Shown in pieces: positions 34,481 through 44,322 of a DNA stretch of 64,000 bases. This DNA is from Bog-950 sp046329495 (lineage in GTDB: Bacteria; Bacteroidota; Bacteroidia; Chitinophagales; LD1). The translations under genes and the position numbers were made by a program. A model generated the notes under the pieces. It saw only the letters and a list, made by a program, of their open reading frames with translations, ran no database searches and was not told where the DNA came from. Position 1 is the stretch's first letter. Every line of letters starts with the position of its first letter. The stretch covers positions 533,896 to 597,895 of the forward strand of contig JAXLUO010000001.1 in NCBI GenBank assembly GCA_046329495.1. Reading direction: 5' to 3'.

Positions 34481-35179
34481 CTATTGCGGTCTCTTTTTCT
34501 TAAAGTGTTTGTTGCGGTTTTGGCCATTACCATGTCCGCCACCCCCATTGTTATGACGGAATTTACCACCGCCGCCTTGTCCTTTGCCTTTTTGCTTGAA
34601 ATCGTTGCCGGGGCGTTGTTGCTTACTGTTAGCCCGCGCTAAAGAACCAAGGTCCTGATCATCAGCAACCACCAATGCTCCTTTTGAAAGTAAGCGAAGG
34701 TCGTTTTTAATGGTTTCGTCGTTCACGCTTTCCTTGCTCCAGTTCTGATAAACCAGCTTCATGAAGTTGCCAATGCAGTTTTTGAAGCCTTCCTGCTTGT
34801 CAGGGTCTTCGGTTTCAACGGCCTTTTTAACCAGCTTTTCTACGTTTTTGCCGTAGTGCTTGTAGCGGATGCGGCTTTGCGGATAAGGCAAACGCTCAGG
34901 GCGTTTTTCAATTTCTTCGCGCTTTTTAATAGGGTAGGGCGAATCAACCTGCAGCTCGTAGCCGCTCATGATAAACAGGTGGTCCCACAACTTGTGGCGG
35001 AAATCTTCCACATTGCGCAGGTGGGGGTTCAACTGACCCATCAGTTCAATAATTTCTTTCGCAAACTGATTGCGCTTAACCGGGTCTTTTTCTTTCAAAC
35101 AATTTTCAACGATGCGTTGCACATGGCGGCCGTATTCTTTCAGCACCAGTTTGTTTCGTATGGTATTATATTCTGCCAT
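34481..35179 (-). CDS. DUF4290 family protein
   Basis: A 232-residue soluble protein of a family confined to Bacteroidota. The conserved helical domain (about 1-175) includes YNTIRNKLVLKEYGRH, LMGQLNPHLRNVEDFRHKLW and LPYPQSRIRYKHYGKNVE. The tail (about 185-232) is rich in Gly, Asn, Gln, Lys and His and probably disordered, suggesting RNA or nucleic-acid contact; that is inference. Function unknown. Confidence 0.88.
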   Translation of the reverse strand: MAEYNTIRNKLVLKEYGRHVQRIVENCLKEKDPVKRNQFAKEIIELMGQLNPHLRNVEDFRHKLWDHLFIMSGYELQVDSPYPIKKREEIEKRPERLPYPQSRIRYKHYGKNVEKLVKKAVETEDPDKQEGFKNCIGNFMKLVYQNWSKESVNDETIKNDLRLLSKGALVVADDQDLGSLARANSKQQRPGNDFKQKGKGQGGGGKFRHNNGGGGHGNGQNRNKHFKKKRPQ

Positions 35180-35347
35180 AGTAATGGAGTATAGTTCTTA
35201 GTTTATCAATAAAATAAAAGCTGCAAAAGGGTGTAACCGGCCTTGGTATAGTTAGCGGGCGACTTAACGGGAGGGTTGTTAACGCCCGCAACTGCTTTGC
35301 GGTTGACCTTACGAAGATAATAAAAATTTAAATACAAACACCCAATA

Positions 35348-35434
35348 ACACAAAGGCGCTAAGACACAAAGGTTAATAGGTTAAATTACATTGGAAGAAT
35401 GCCTACCTGCCTTTCTTTTCTTTGTTTCTTAGTG
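35348..35434. repeat. Imperfect inverted repeat, probable dispersed intergenic element
   Basis: ACACAAAGG occurs twice (35348-35356 and 35364-35372). CGCTAAGACACAAAGG (35357-35372) recurs inverted as CACTAAGAAACAAAGA on the other strand (35434-35419), with 13 of 16 positions matching. The arms enclose about 46 bases between the pcrA-like and DUF4290 genes and could fold in RNA downstream of the helicase gene. Confidence 0.5.
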
Positions 35435-35440
35435 TAATCG

Positions 35441-37747
35441 TTAACCGTTCTTGATGATTTTTACTTTGGCGAATTTGAGCATGATTTTCTTAACGCCAAA
35501 GGAGTTAAAGAACACCGAAGCAATGCGGTTGGCACCGCTGCCTTCGATTGAAACTACTTTACCGTCACCAAATTTTTCGTGCTGAATTTCCATGCCTACC
35601 TGCAGGGTATTGGCATCATCGGGCACAAATGGCTCGTCGGTGTTGTTGCTTACAGGAGGTGCTGGTTGCGATTTAACCAGTGGTTTAGGATAAGTTGCCT
35701 TGGGTGCAAAGCCGCCGCTTAACCCACCGCTATTGCTGCTTTGGCTGTGTATTTGCGGACGCTTGATTTCGCCGTGATGCGACACCAGCGATTCGGGGAT
35801 TTCCTGCAAAAAGCGGCTTTGATCGCAGTAGTTCAATTGCCCGAATTTGTAACGCGTATTGGCGTACGTAAGGAATAGGCGCTTCTCAGCACGGGTAATA
35901 GCCACATAAAACAAGCGGCGTTCCTCTTCCAGGTCTTCCAGGCTGTAAAGCGATTGCTGGCCGGGGAACAGGTTTTCTTCCATGCCCACAACATATACCA
36001 CGCCAAATTCCAAGCCTTTTGCGGCATGCACCGTCATTAGTTTAACGGTGTCGAGGTTTTCGGTATCCTTCTCATCGCCGGTAAGCAAGGTTACCTTTTG
36101 CAGAAACGAGCCAAGGCTTTTATCGGTCAGCATGTTAATCTCTTCGGCGTTCGCATCATCGGCTACTACATCTTCCTCCACAAACTCCTTAATGGAGTTC
36201 AGTAATTCCTGCACGTTCTCGTAACGGCTAACACCTTCTACTGTTTTATCGCTATACAACTCGGCCACCAGTTTGGTAGTGGTGCCTATGTGTTTGGCCA
36301 GTTCGTAAGCATTTTGCCTTTTCTCCAGTGCAGTAAAGCTCTGGATCATCAGCACAAACTCCTGGATGGCGTTTTTAGTGCGGGTAGGTATATCGTAATA
36401 CTGTATTTCCTGCAGCACATCCCACGGCCGCTTATTCTCGTTGGTGGCGGTAATAATTACCTTGTCCATGGTGGTTTGTCCGATACCACGGGCAGGATAG
36501 TTAATCACGCGCTTCAATGCTTCTTCATCATACGGGTTGATGGCCATTTTAAGGTAAGCCAACAAGTCCTTTACCTCCTTACGCTGGTAGAAACTCATGC
36601 CTCCGTAAATGCGGTAGGGGATATTCTGCCGGCGCAGGGCTTCTTCAAATGCACGCGATTGGGCGTTGGTGCGATATAGGATTGCAAAATCGTTGTTGTT
36701 GTAATGCTCGCGCATGCGCAACTCCTGTATGCTATCGGCTACCCAGCGGCCTTCTTCATTATCGCTTGGGGTGCGAACAATTTTTATAGACTCCCCTTTT
36801 TCGTTCTGCGTCCATATTTCCTTTTTAAGCTGGTGCTTATTGCGGTAAATGAGCTCGTTAGCGGCCTTTACAATGTTCTGTGTGCTGCGATAGTTCTGTT
36901 CCAGCTTAAATACACGCAGATCAGGAAAATCCTTTTCAAAATTTAGGATGTTATCGATGGTGGCACCACGGAAGGCGTAAATACTTTGTGCATCATCGCC
37001 CACCACAGTAATGTTCTGGAACACATCGGCAATACGTTTTACAATGGCATACTGCAAGTGGTTGGTGTCCTGAAACTCATCGATGAGCACATACTTAAAC
37101 TTGTGCTGATATTTATAAAGCGCATCCGGAAACTTCTCGAAAATGATGTAGATGTTCAGCAGTAGATCGTCAAAGTCCATAGCGCCGCTTTTGAAGCAAC
37201 GCTCGCAATACAGCTTGTAAATTTGCCCTGTTTGCGGACGGCGTGTGCTTCTGTCTTCCGCTAATAGCTCGGGGTCCTGCATATAGGCATCCGGCATTAC
37301 CAGCGCATTCTTCATGGCCGAAATGCGATATTGAATCTGGTTAGGCTTGTAGATCTTATCATCCAGGTTTTGCTCCTTGATGATGGTTTTAATCAGCGAA
37401 CGAGAATCTTCGGTATCGTAAATGGTAAAATTGGAAGGGTAACCGATACGCTGTGCTTCTACCCGTAAAATACGGGCAAACACCGAGTGAAAGGTGCCCA
37501 TGTATAAACTGCGGGCATCGGTACCGGCAATTTTTTCGATGCGGCTACGCATCGATTCGGAAGCTTTATTGGTAAATGTTAAGGCTAAAATGGAAAAGGC
37601 ATCTACCCCATTACGCATTAAATGCGCGATGCGGTAAGTAAGCACCCGTGTTTTGCCCGAACCGGGGCCTGCCACTATCATGGTGGGCCCATCGGTATTT
37701 ACGACCGCTGCACGTTGAGGCTCATTTAACTCATCTAAATACGACAT
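35441..37747 (-). CDS. pcrA: UvrD/PcrA-type ATP-dependent DNA helicase
   Basis: Superfamily 1 3'-5' helicase for repair and replication restart. The 768-residue protein starts at ATG 37747 (MSYLDELNEPQRAAV), the family's Q-motif. It has motif I VAGPGSGKTRVLTYR, Ia FTNKASESMRSRI, motif II DEFQDTNHLQY, III GDDAQSIYAFRGA, IV FKLEQNYRS, V LMTVHAAKGLEF and VI RRLFYVAITRAEKRL. The C-terminal domain (about 715-768, VGMEIQHEKFGDGKVVSIEG) is the PcrA Tudor-like RNA polymerase contact. A TATTTTCG box lies only four bases upstream of the ATG. Confidence 0.95.
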   Translation of the reverse strand: MSYLDELNEPQRAAVVNTDGPTMIVAGPGSGKTRVLTYRIAHLMRNGVDAFSILALTFTNKASESMRSRIEKIAGTDARSLYMGTFHSVFARILRVEAQRIGYPSNFTIYDTEDSRSLIKTIIKEQNLDDKIYKPNQIQYRISAMKNALVMPDAYMQDPELLAEDRSTRRPQTGQIYKLYCERCFKSGAMDFDDLLLNIYIIFEKFPDALYKYQHKFKYVLIDEFQDTNHLQYAIVKRIADVFQNITVVGDDAQSIYAFRGATIDNILNFEKDFPDLRVFKLEQNYRSTQNIVKAANELIYRNKHQLKKEIWTQNEKGESIKIVRTPSDNEEGRWVADSIQELRMREHYNNNDFAILYRTNAQSRAFEEALRRQNIPYRIYGGMSFYQRKEVKDLLAYLKMAINPYDEEALKRVINYPARGIGQTTMDKVIITATNENKRPWDVLQEIQYYDIPTRTKNAIQEFVLMIQSFTALEKRQNAYELAKHIGTTTKLVAELYSDKTVEGVSRYENVQELLNSIKEFVEEDVVADDANAEEINMLTDKSLGSFLQKVTLLTGDEKDTENLDTVKLMTVHAAKGLEFGVVYVVGMEENLFPGQQSLYSLEDLEEERRLFYVAITRAEKRLFLTYANTRYKFGQLNYCDQSRFLQEIPESLVSHHGEIKRPQIHSQSSNSGGLSGGFAPKATYPKPLVKSQPAPPVSNNTDEPFVPDDANTLQVGMEIQHEKFGDGKVVSIEGSGANRIASVFFNSFGVKKIMLKFAKVKIIKNG

Positions 37748-37751
37748 GCGG

Positions 37752-37759
37752 CGAAAATA
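37752..37759 (-). promoter_or_regulatory. Candidate -7 box of pcrA
   Basis: TATTTTCG on the minus strand is one mismatch from TAnnTTTG and ends four bases before ATG 37747, which would make a very short or absent leader. Confidence 0.3.
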
Positions 37760-37813
37760 GAACTTGCTATACGATTGCCCTAAAGATTTTTGAACAGCTA
37801 ACAACCCATACAA

Positions 37814-38596
37814 CTATTTTAACCACTTTACTCTTCTGCGCAACTGATAGATAAGCCATTGTGGTGTTAAAATTGCCAGAAAGAGCATTGCTTTAGTTGT
37901 AAACCCGGGAATTACAGATGCTTTGTTCTTGAACAGTCCATTTAACCCTGCTTGCGCTACCTGTCGGGCATCCATCATTATGCCAAATTTCTTGCCCATC
38001 TCAACATCAATAACACTGGGGTCGTATAGGTTAGTAGCAGTAGCACCGGGGCTAAGACAGGTAACATGTACCCCATACATTTTTAATTCGGTATGCAGGC
38101 TGCGCGTAAAACTTTTGATAAAGGCCTTGGTGCTGCCATAATAGCTGATACCGGGGAATGCCTTATAGGCTGAAATAGAGGAGGTGTTTAAGATATAACC
38201 CTTTTTACGGTCGCGCATTTGCCGGCCAAAGAGCGAGCAAAGCCGGGCAGTGGTTATCATGTGCAAAGTCATCATGTCAATGGTCTTATGATCATCGGCA
38301 TCCACAGCCTGGCCGAAAAAGAAAAACCCCGCGTTGTTTATCAGCAATTCGACATGGAACTGCTGCCTTTGGCAATGGTCGAATACATCCTGTGCGGCCC
38401 AGTGATAGGAGAGATCGAGGCAGTACACTTCTACCCTTACCGTATAGCGTTGTGTAAGGTCATGACGGAGTTGCTCCAGCGTTTCGGCCTGGTTACTTAC
38501 CAGTAACAAAGCATAACCACGCTGGCCAAGCAAATGCGCAAACTCTAAGCCTATACCCGAAGAGCCACCTGTTATGAGTGCAAACTTTTCAGCCAT
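37814..38596 (-). CDS. Short-chain dehydrogenase/reductase
   Basis: A 260-residue classical SDR. The nucleotide loop TGGSSGIGLEFA (about 9-20), NNAG (about 88-91), and the catalytic set with NTSSIS and YGSTK (Tyr near 152, Lys near 156) are intact. A hydrophobic, basic C-terminus (FLAILTPQWLIYQLRRRVKW) may touch the membrane, as in related SDRs acting on lipids; the substrate is unknown. Its start overlaps the end of the flavin oxidoreductase gene by eight bases, so the two are probably co-translated. Confidence 0.92.
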   Translation of the reverse strand: MAEKFALITGGSSGIGLEFAHLLGQRGYALLLVSNQAETLEQLRHDLTQRYTVRVEVYCLDLSYHWAAQDVFDHCQRQQFHVELLINNAGFFFFGQAVDADDHKTIDMMTLHMITTARLCSLFGRQMRDRKKGYILNTSSISAYKAFPGISYYGSTKAFIKSFTRSLHTELKMYGVHVTCLSPGATATNLYDPSVIDVEMGKKFGIMMDARQVAQAGLNGLFKNKASVIPGFTTKAMLFLAILTPQWLIYQLRRRVKWLK

Positions 38597-39809
38597 GGTG
38601 CAACAGGTTTACTTTTTGTCGCAATATTGCGGGCATGTCGTTTTCGTTCAACTGACAGCTCATAGTTCCGCTGTACATTTTAGCCACGCAGTAATTGCAA
38701 ATGGTGCAACTGGAACGGTTGATTGTTTCATCGCGAAGGCGATTAACGAAATCGGGTTGAGCGATTAAAGCACGGGCCATAGCGATAAACTCAAAGCCAC
38801 TATCCATGGCGGTATTAATCGTTTCCATCGAATTCATTCCACCCACCAGCACTACAGGTATTTTAATGGCGGCTTGTATGGCAGCGGCGTCGTGCATAAA
38901 ATACCCCTCGGTAAACGGCACATCGGCAATTAACTGCTTGCCGAGAAGTTTCACAAAGAATTTCTTAAAAGGATCGCTGATAAAGTAGGCCATGATATCA
39001 ACAGGCATGCTGCCGCGCATAACATACATAGGTGCGCGGCTAACAAAGCCGCCGGATACTACAATACCATCAGCACCGCAGTTTTGTATTTGTTTGGCCG
39101 TTTCAATGCCCTCTTGTTTTGTGATGCCTCCTTCAAATCCATCGTGACTGTTCATCTTAACCAGCATGGCTTTATCGGCAGGAAGCGCTTCGCGCACGGT
39201 GTTTAATACTTCGCGCATAAAGCGGCTGCGGTTTTCAAAGCTGCCACCATATGCGTCGCTACGTTTGTTGGTATATGGCGATAGGAACTGGCTGATTAAA
39301 TAGCCGTGACCGGCATGCACTTCAATGGCATCAAAGCCGCCCTCTATAGCTATTTGCACGGCAGCGGCAAAATCAGCAATAACCTGTTTAATATCCTGCT
39401 GCTTCATGCTTCGGGGTAAGGTGGGGCCATACCAGTTAATGCCTCCTGACGGAGCAATAGGCCTTAGGCCGGTAACAGCAGCATTAGCCATATTACCGCA
39501 ATGCCCTAACTGAATGGAGGCGGCGGCTCCCTCGGCATGCAGGGCATCGGTAAACTGACGGAGTTGCGGAATAATTTCTTTTCGTAACCAGAGTTGATGA
39601 GGAAAGGACAAGCCTGCTTTTGAAACCGCGGCATACGCCAGGGTGCTCATGCCAATACCACCGGCAGCTACTGCGCGGTGGTAATTCAACAATTGCGGCG
39701 TTATGTTGTGGCACTGGCTCATGCCTTCGAAAGCGGCAGCGCGGATGCTGCGATTACGAAGCGTTAGCGGGCCTAACTTACCCGGCGTGAATAATTTAGA
39801 TGCGTTCAC
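38589..39809 (-). CDS. NADH:flavin oxidoreductase (Old Yellow Enzyme family)
   Basis: A 406-residue TIM-barrel flavoprotein: PLTLRNRSIRAAAFEGM near the start, IQLGHCGNMA, IEVHAGHGYLISQFLSPYTNKRSDAYGG (about 163-190, substrate/flavin residues), VVLVGGMNSMET and FIAMARALIAQPD. A C-terminal cysteine cluster, CTICNYC plus a later Cys (spacing C-x2-C-x2-C-x10-C, about 376-393), resembles the iron-sulfur site of 2,4-dienoyl-CoA reductase relatives. The second FAD/NADH domain of those enzymes is absent. Paired with an SDR; the substrate is not evident. Confidence 0.9.
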   Translation of the reverse strand: MNASKLFTPGKLGPLTLRNRSIRAAAFEGMSQCHNITPQLLNYHRAVAAGGIGMSTLAYAAVSKAGLSFPHQLWLRKEIIPQLRQFTDALHAEGAAASIQLGHCGNMANAAVTGLRPIAPSGGINWYGPTLPRSMKQQDIKQVIADFAAAVQIAIEGGFDAIEVHAGHGYLISQFLSPYTNKRSDAYGGSFENRSRFMREVLNTVREALPADKAMLVKMNSHDGFEGGITKQEGIETAKQIQNCGADGIVVSGGFVSRAPMYVMRGSMPVDIMAYFISDPFKKFFVKLLGKQLIADVPFTEGYFMHDAAAIQAAIKIPVVLVGGMNSMETINTAMDSGFEFIAMARALIAQPDFVNRLRDETINRSSCTICNYCVAKMYSGTMSCQLNENDMPAILRQKVNLLHHG

Positions 39810-39948
39810 GTGCCGAAATAAAGCAAAAGACGCTAAGGCAGTGCTCGATTTTTAACAAACAATGAACAAGGATTGTTGAAGGATGCTAAAGCGGGTATTC
39901 TTAATGCTTTAGAAACTTTATTCCCCTGTTTTTGTTACTGGGTTTAGT

Positions 39949-39956
39949 TAATTTTG
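39949..39956 (+). promoter_or_regulatory. Candidate -7 box of uvrA
   Basis: TAATTTTG matches TAnnTTTG exactly and ends ten bases before the uvrA ATG. A TTTG at 39931-39934 lies closer (14 bases) than the usual 19. Confidence 0.45.
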
Positions 39957-39966
39957 CACCCTTCAA

Positions 39967-42867
39967 ATGGCCACAAAAAATTCAACAAAAGATAAAGCAA
40001 ACGAACCTATAGGCCTTGAGCCTGATAATATTAAGGTATTCGGTTCGCGTGTTCACAATCTTAAAAATATGGACGTAACCATCCCGCGTAACGAGCTGGT
40101 GGTTATTACGGGTATTTCGGGCAGCGGTAAGTCATCGCTTGCGTTCGATACCATTTACAACGAAGGGCAGCGTCGCTACCTGGATTCTTTCTCGGCTTAC
40201 GCCCGCCAGTTTATAGGCGGCTACGAGCGTCCTGATGTAGATAAGATCACCGGCTTATCACCGGTAATTTCCATCGAACAAAAATCGGTGAATCGCAACC
40301 CGCGCTCTACCGTTGGCACTGTTACGGAGATCTATGACTTTATGCGTTTGCTTTTTGCCCGTGCAGGCGAGGCTTACTCGTACGTTACCGGCAAAAAGAT
40401 GGTGAAGTTTACCGAGGACCAGATCATCGACAACCTGTTGCAACAGCACAATGGTAAAAAGGCTGTGATACTGGCACCGGTAGTACGCGGACGTAAGGGC
40501 CATTACCGCGAATTGTTTGAGCAAGTGCGCAAACAGGGTTACCTGAAGATACGTGTAGACGGGGAGATTGTAGAGGTAAAACCTAAAATGCAGGTTGACC
40601 GCTATGTGGTGCACGATATTGAATTGGTGATTGACCGCCTGAAGATTGAGAAAGATGCCCGCGACCGCATTCGTACGGATATAGGCCAGGCAATGAAGGC
40701 CGGCAAGGGGTTGATACAGTTGCTGGATAGCGATACAGAGGAGATATTCAGTTACAGCAAACATTTGATGTGTGTTGACTCGGGTATCTCGTATGAGGAG
40801 CCATCGCCGAATACATTTTCGTTTAACTCGCCGTACGGTGCCTGCAATACCTGTAACGGTTTAGGTGTTACCTACGAGGTGAACAGCAAGGTGATAATAC
40901 CTGATGAAAAGATCTCGATAAACAAAGGCGGTATACTGCCGGTTGGCGAGGCAAGAGATAACTACATCTTCCGCGAGTTGACGGCTATTGCCAAGAAGTA
41001 TAAGTTTTCGCTGAACGACCCTATTAGTAAAATACCCAGCGAAGCGCTGAATTATATTTTGTACGGCGATGCCGAAGAGCCAACGTTTGAAGAAGAGGAA
41101 CTGGTAATTGAAGATTTTGACGACCGTTGGTATACGCTGGCCAAAGGCGGTTTGGTTGGTTTGCTGAAAAGATGTTTCCGCTTTACCAGCAGCGAAGCCA
41201 TACGCGAATGGGCCGAGGGTTATATGGAGCAGCACACCTGCCCTACCTGCAAAGGCACCCGCCTTAAGAAGGAGAGTCTTTGGTTTAGGATTGATGAGCG
41301 CCATATTGGCGAGCTGGCGCAAATGGATTTGACCGAGCTGGCTACGTGGTTTGAAGGCCTGGAAGACCGCATGAGCGAACGCCAGCGCATTATTGCCAAG
41401 GACCTGCTGAAAGAAATACGCACCCGTATTAAGTTTATACTGGATGTGGGCCTGGATTATCTGGCGTTGGACCGTCCGGCCAAAAGTTTAAGTGGTGGCG
41501 AATCGCAACGGATACGATTGGCTACGCAGATTGGTTCGCAACTTTCAGGCATTACGTACATATTGGATGAGCCCAGTATTGGCTTGCACCAGCGCGATAA
41601 CCGCAAACTGATAACCGCCTTAAAGCAATTAGCTGCCAACCCCAACACGGTGTTGGTAGTAGAGCACGATAAGGAGATAATGCTGGAAAGCGATTATATT
41701 ATTGATATTGGTCCGCGTGCGGGCGAGCATGGCGGTAAGATAGTTGCAGCCGGCAAGCCTAAGGACTTTCTGAAGCAAGGCAGCACTACTGCAAAATACC
41801 TGAGCAATAAATTACAGATTGAAATACCGGCTAAACGCCGCGAAGGCAATGGCAAGTTTTTACGCTTGAAAGGTGCATCGGGCAATAACCTCAAGAATGT
41901 AGATGTTGATTTTCCGCTGGGGATGCTGATTGGTATTACCGGCGTAAGCGGAAGCGGAAAGAGCACGCTGATAAATGAAACACTTTATCCTATCCTTCAT
42001 AATTACGTTTGGCAGGGAAGGCACAAGCCGCTTGCTTATAAGAAGATTGAAGGGCTGGAACACATAGATAAGGTAATTGATATTGATCAATCGCCTATTG
42101 GAAGAACACCGCGCAGTAACCCGGTTACTTATATTAAGGTGTTTGATGAAATACGTAAGCTATACGCCATACTACCCGAAGCCAAAATACGCGGTTACAC
42201 ACCAGGCAGATTCTCGTTTAACGTAAAAGGCGGTCGTTGCGAAGAGTGCGGCGGCGGCGGCATGAAGGTAATTGAGATGAACTTTTTGCCCAACGTAGAA
42301 GTGATGTGCGAAAAGTGTAACGGCAAACGCTATAACCGCGAAACGCTTGAAGTGCGCTACAAGGGCAAATCAATAAGCGATGTGCTGAACATGACGGTAG
42401 AAGATTCACTGGAGTTTTTCGAGAACATACCTTCAATCTTCCCTAAGCTTAAAACGCTGAATGATGTAGGCCTTGGCTATTTACGCCTTGGCCAAAGCAG
42501 CACTACTTTAAGCGGTGGCGAAGCGCAACGTGTGAAGCTGGCAGCCGAGCTTTCGAAAAAGGATACAGGTAAAACATTTTACATTTTGGATGAGCCAACT
42601 ACCGGTTTGCATTTTGAGGATATTCGCGTGTTGCTGGATGTGTTGGGCCGCCTTGTGGAACGCGGCAATACAGTGCTGGTTATTGAACATAACCTGGATG
42701 TAATTAAAGTAGCTGACTACCTGATTGATATTGGCCCTGAAGGCGGACACCGTGGCGGCATGGTAATAGCCAAGGGCACGCCAGAGGAAGTAGCCAAAGT
42801 AAAGGGCAGTCATACCGCACAATTTTTACGTGAAGAACTGGCAGGTGCCTTAGTTGCCAAACAATAG
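39967..42867 (+). CDS. uvrA: Excinuclease ABC subunit UvrA
   Basis: DNA damage sensor of nucleotide excision repair. The 966 residues hold two ABC ATPase units: Walker A ITGISGSGKSSLAFDT (about 48-63) and ITGVSGSGKSTLINET (about 659-674), with signatures LSGGESQRI and LSGGEAQRV. The zinc modules are CNTCNGLG, CPTCKGTRL, and CEECGGGGMK with CEKCNGKRYN. Length is that of a full UvrA1. It is divergent from the flavin oxidoreductase gene; uvrB and uvrC are not here. Confidence 0.97.
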   Translation: MATKNSTKDKANEPIGLEPDNIKVFGSRVHNLKNMDVTIPRNELVVITGISGSGKSSLAFDTIYNEGQRRYLDSFSAYARQFIGGYERPDVDKITGLSPVISIEQKSVNRNPRSTVGTVTEIYDFMRLLFARAGEAYSYVTGKKMVKFTEDQIIDNLLQQHNGKKAVILAPVVRGRKGHYRELFEQVRKQGYLKIRVDGEIVEVKPKMQVDRYVVHDIELVIDRLKIEKDARDRIRTDIGQAMKAGKGLIQLLDSDTEEIFSYSKHLMCVDSGISYEEPSPNTFSFNSPYGACNTCNGLGVTYEVNSKVIIPDEKISINKGGILPVGEARDNYIFRELTAIAKKYKFSLNDPISKIPSEALNYILYGDAEEPTFEEEELVIEDFDDRWYTLAKGGLVGLLKRCFRFTSSEAIREWAEGYMEQHTCPTCKGTRLKKESLWFRIDERHIGELAQMDLTELATWFEGLEDRMSERQRIIAKDLLKEIRTRIKFILDVGLDYLALDRPAKSLSGGESQRIRLATQIGSQLSGITYILDEPSIGLHQRDNRKLITALKQLAANPNTVLVVEHDKEIMLESDYIIDIGPRAGEHGGKIVAAGKPKDFLKQGSTTAKYLSNKLQIEIPAKRREGNGKFLRLKGASGNNLKNVDVDFPLGMLIGITGVSGSGKSTLINETLYPILHNYVWQGRHKPLAYKKIEGLEHIDKVIDIDQSPIGRTPRSNPVTYIKVFDEIRKLYAILPEAKIRGYTPGRFSFNVKGGRCEECGGGGMKVIEMNFLPNVEVMCEKCNGKRYNRETLEVRYKGKSISDVLNMTVEDSLEFFENIPSIFPKLKTLNDVGLGYLRLGQSSTTLSGGEAQRVKLAAELSKKDTGKTFYILDEPTTGLHFEDIRVLLDVLGRLVERGNTVLVIEHNLDVIKVADYLIDIGPEGGHRGGMVIAKGTPEEVAKVKGSHTAQFLREELAGALVAKQ

Positions 42868-42903
42868 TTAAATGCAGTTTGCCGGCTTTAGGGCTGTGCT
42901 AAA

Positions 42904-44319
42904 ATGTTTCTATACTTAACCATGCTTAAAGCACGCGTTATACTTTGCCAGGTATTGTTGTGGATGGGTTTGCTTATACAAGCCCAATCTATTATTGCCA
43001 CTACTACACAGTTTATTCAGCAAAAACATTTTACAGATGCGCATGCCTACCTTGATTCCATTATAAAGAAAGAGCCCAGGAATGTGGATGCGTTGATGAT
43101 GAAGGGCAATGTGTTACTGAACAAGGCCTGGATGGATGTACCGCAGCGCGTAGCATTGAACACCAATAATGAAGCTATTTATGATACTTCGGTTCAATCG
43201 TTAAAGTCGTTAGCACCGGTTATACCGGCCGAGGTTGAGAAACAGGTAGAAAAGTATTGGCTGCAATGTTTGAAGATTGATAGTGACAGAGTGGATATCC
43301 AGAAGGGGCTGTGCGCTTTGTATGCGTACTCGCTGGACAAAGAGAAGCTGAAGAAGCAGATTGTAGTATTGAAGAAAGCAGAGCCTGATGCCGATGGCGA
43401 ACAGGTGTACCGCATGGCGGAATATGCCCGTAGTTTTATGGCAGCAGGGCAGTGGCAGCAGGGTATCGAGATGTATAAATACATTGCATCGCTGTATCCT
43501 AATGTGGCCGGCATCCGTTGCGATATTGCCTCGGAATATTTTGATGCGGGTGAGGCCAACATGGCATTAAGCTGGATTGATAGTGCTATGGCCTTTAAAG
43601 AAGTTGACGAATCGAGCTTTTTAAACAGCGCTTTTATTTATGGCGAACTGGGCTACTTTGATAATTGTGCTGCCGTGTTGATGCGGTACGATAATACGTA
43701 CGGCCGCCGCTTATCGCAGTTTTATAATGCGTTGCAGTTGTTTGCCGATAGCAACCTAAGTTATATAAATCGGTTGAATGACTTTTTACAACACACCGAT
43801 TCGACAAATTATTACGACGAACACCAATTGAGCAGAGCCATGTTGGTGTTTGCACAGGCATTTACACCTGATGACTTAAAGTTGTTGATGGCCGGCAACA
43901 TAGGCGATTGGTATATGCCCTTGTTTTTGCTGCGCAGCGTGAGACAGTTCAGAGGCATTTGTGAACCTTTTCTGATATATGGGGTGTTTAACGGTAAGGT
44001 TAAAAACTATGCTGCGGCGGAGCAGTTATTAGAGGAAGGAGAGAACTGTAAGATGAACCCTGCACAAACAGAATACTGGATGCTGAATTACGGGTATGTG
44101 TTGTTTATGAATAAGCAGGTGGATAAAAGCTTGCTGTATTTTAACCCGCTGCTAAAATCCACCAATCCTTATTACAGGCAGGCTGCTGCATATTTTGTTG
44201 CTAAAACCAATTGGGAAAAGGGCGATAAGAAAACAGCCTCGCAGCAATGGGGCGAACTGGCTAAAGCCCCTGAGCTAACACGCTATAGCATTTTAGCTAA
44301 AGCCAGGGTTGAGAAGTAA
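42904..44319 (+). CDS. Secreted TPR-repeat protein
   Basis: A 471-residue protein with an N-terminal signal sequence (hydrophobic about 8-24, cut near IQAQS) and degenerate TPR units through most of its length: FTDAHAYLDSIIKKEPRNVDAL, AGQWQQGIEMYKYIASLYP, ANMALSWIDSAM, KSLLYFNPLLKSTNPYYRQAAAYF. No enzyme motif is visible. Start at ATG 42904, or ATG 42922. It follows uvrA by 36 bases but is functionally unrelated. Role unknown. Confidence 0.75.
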   Translation: MFLYLTMLKARVILCQVLLWMGLLIQAQSIIATTTQFIQQKHFTDAHAYLDSIIKKEPRNVDALMMKGNVLLNKAWMDVPQRVALNTNNEAIYDTSVQSLKSLAPVIPAEVEKQVEKYWLQCLKIDSDRVDIQKGLCALYAYSLDKEKLKKQIVVLKKAEPDADGEQVYRMAEYARSFMAAGQWQQGIEMYKYIASLYPNVAGIRCDIASEYFDAGEANMALSWIDSAMAFKEVDESSFLNSAFIYGELGYFDNCAAVLMRYDNTYGRRLSQFYNALQLFADSNLSYINRLNDFLQHTDSTNYYDEHQLSRAMLVFAQAFTPDDLKLLMAGNIGDWYMPLFLLRSVRQFRGICEPFLIYGVFNGKVKNYAAAEQLLEEGENCKMNPAQTEYWMLNYGYVLFMNKQVDKSLLYFNPLLKSTNPYYRQAAAYFVAKTNWEKGDKKTASQQWGELAKAPELTRYSILAKARVEK

Positions 44320-44322
44320 GGC

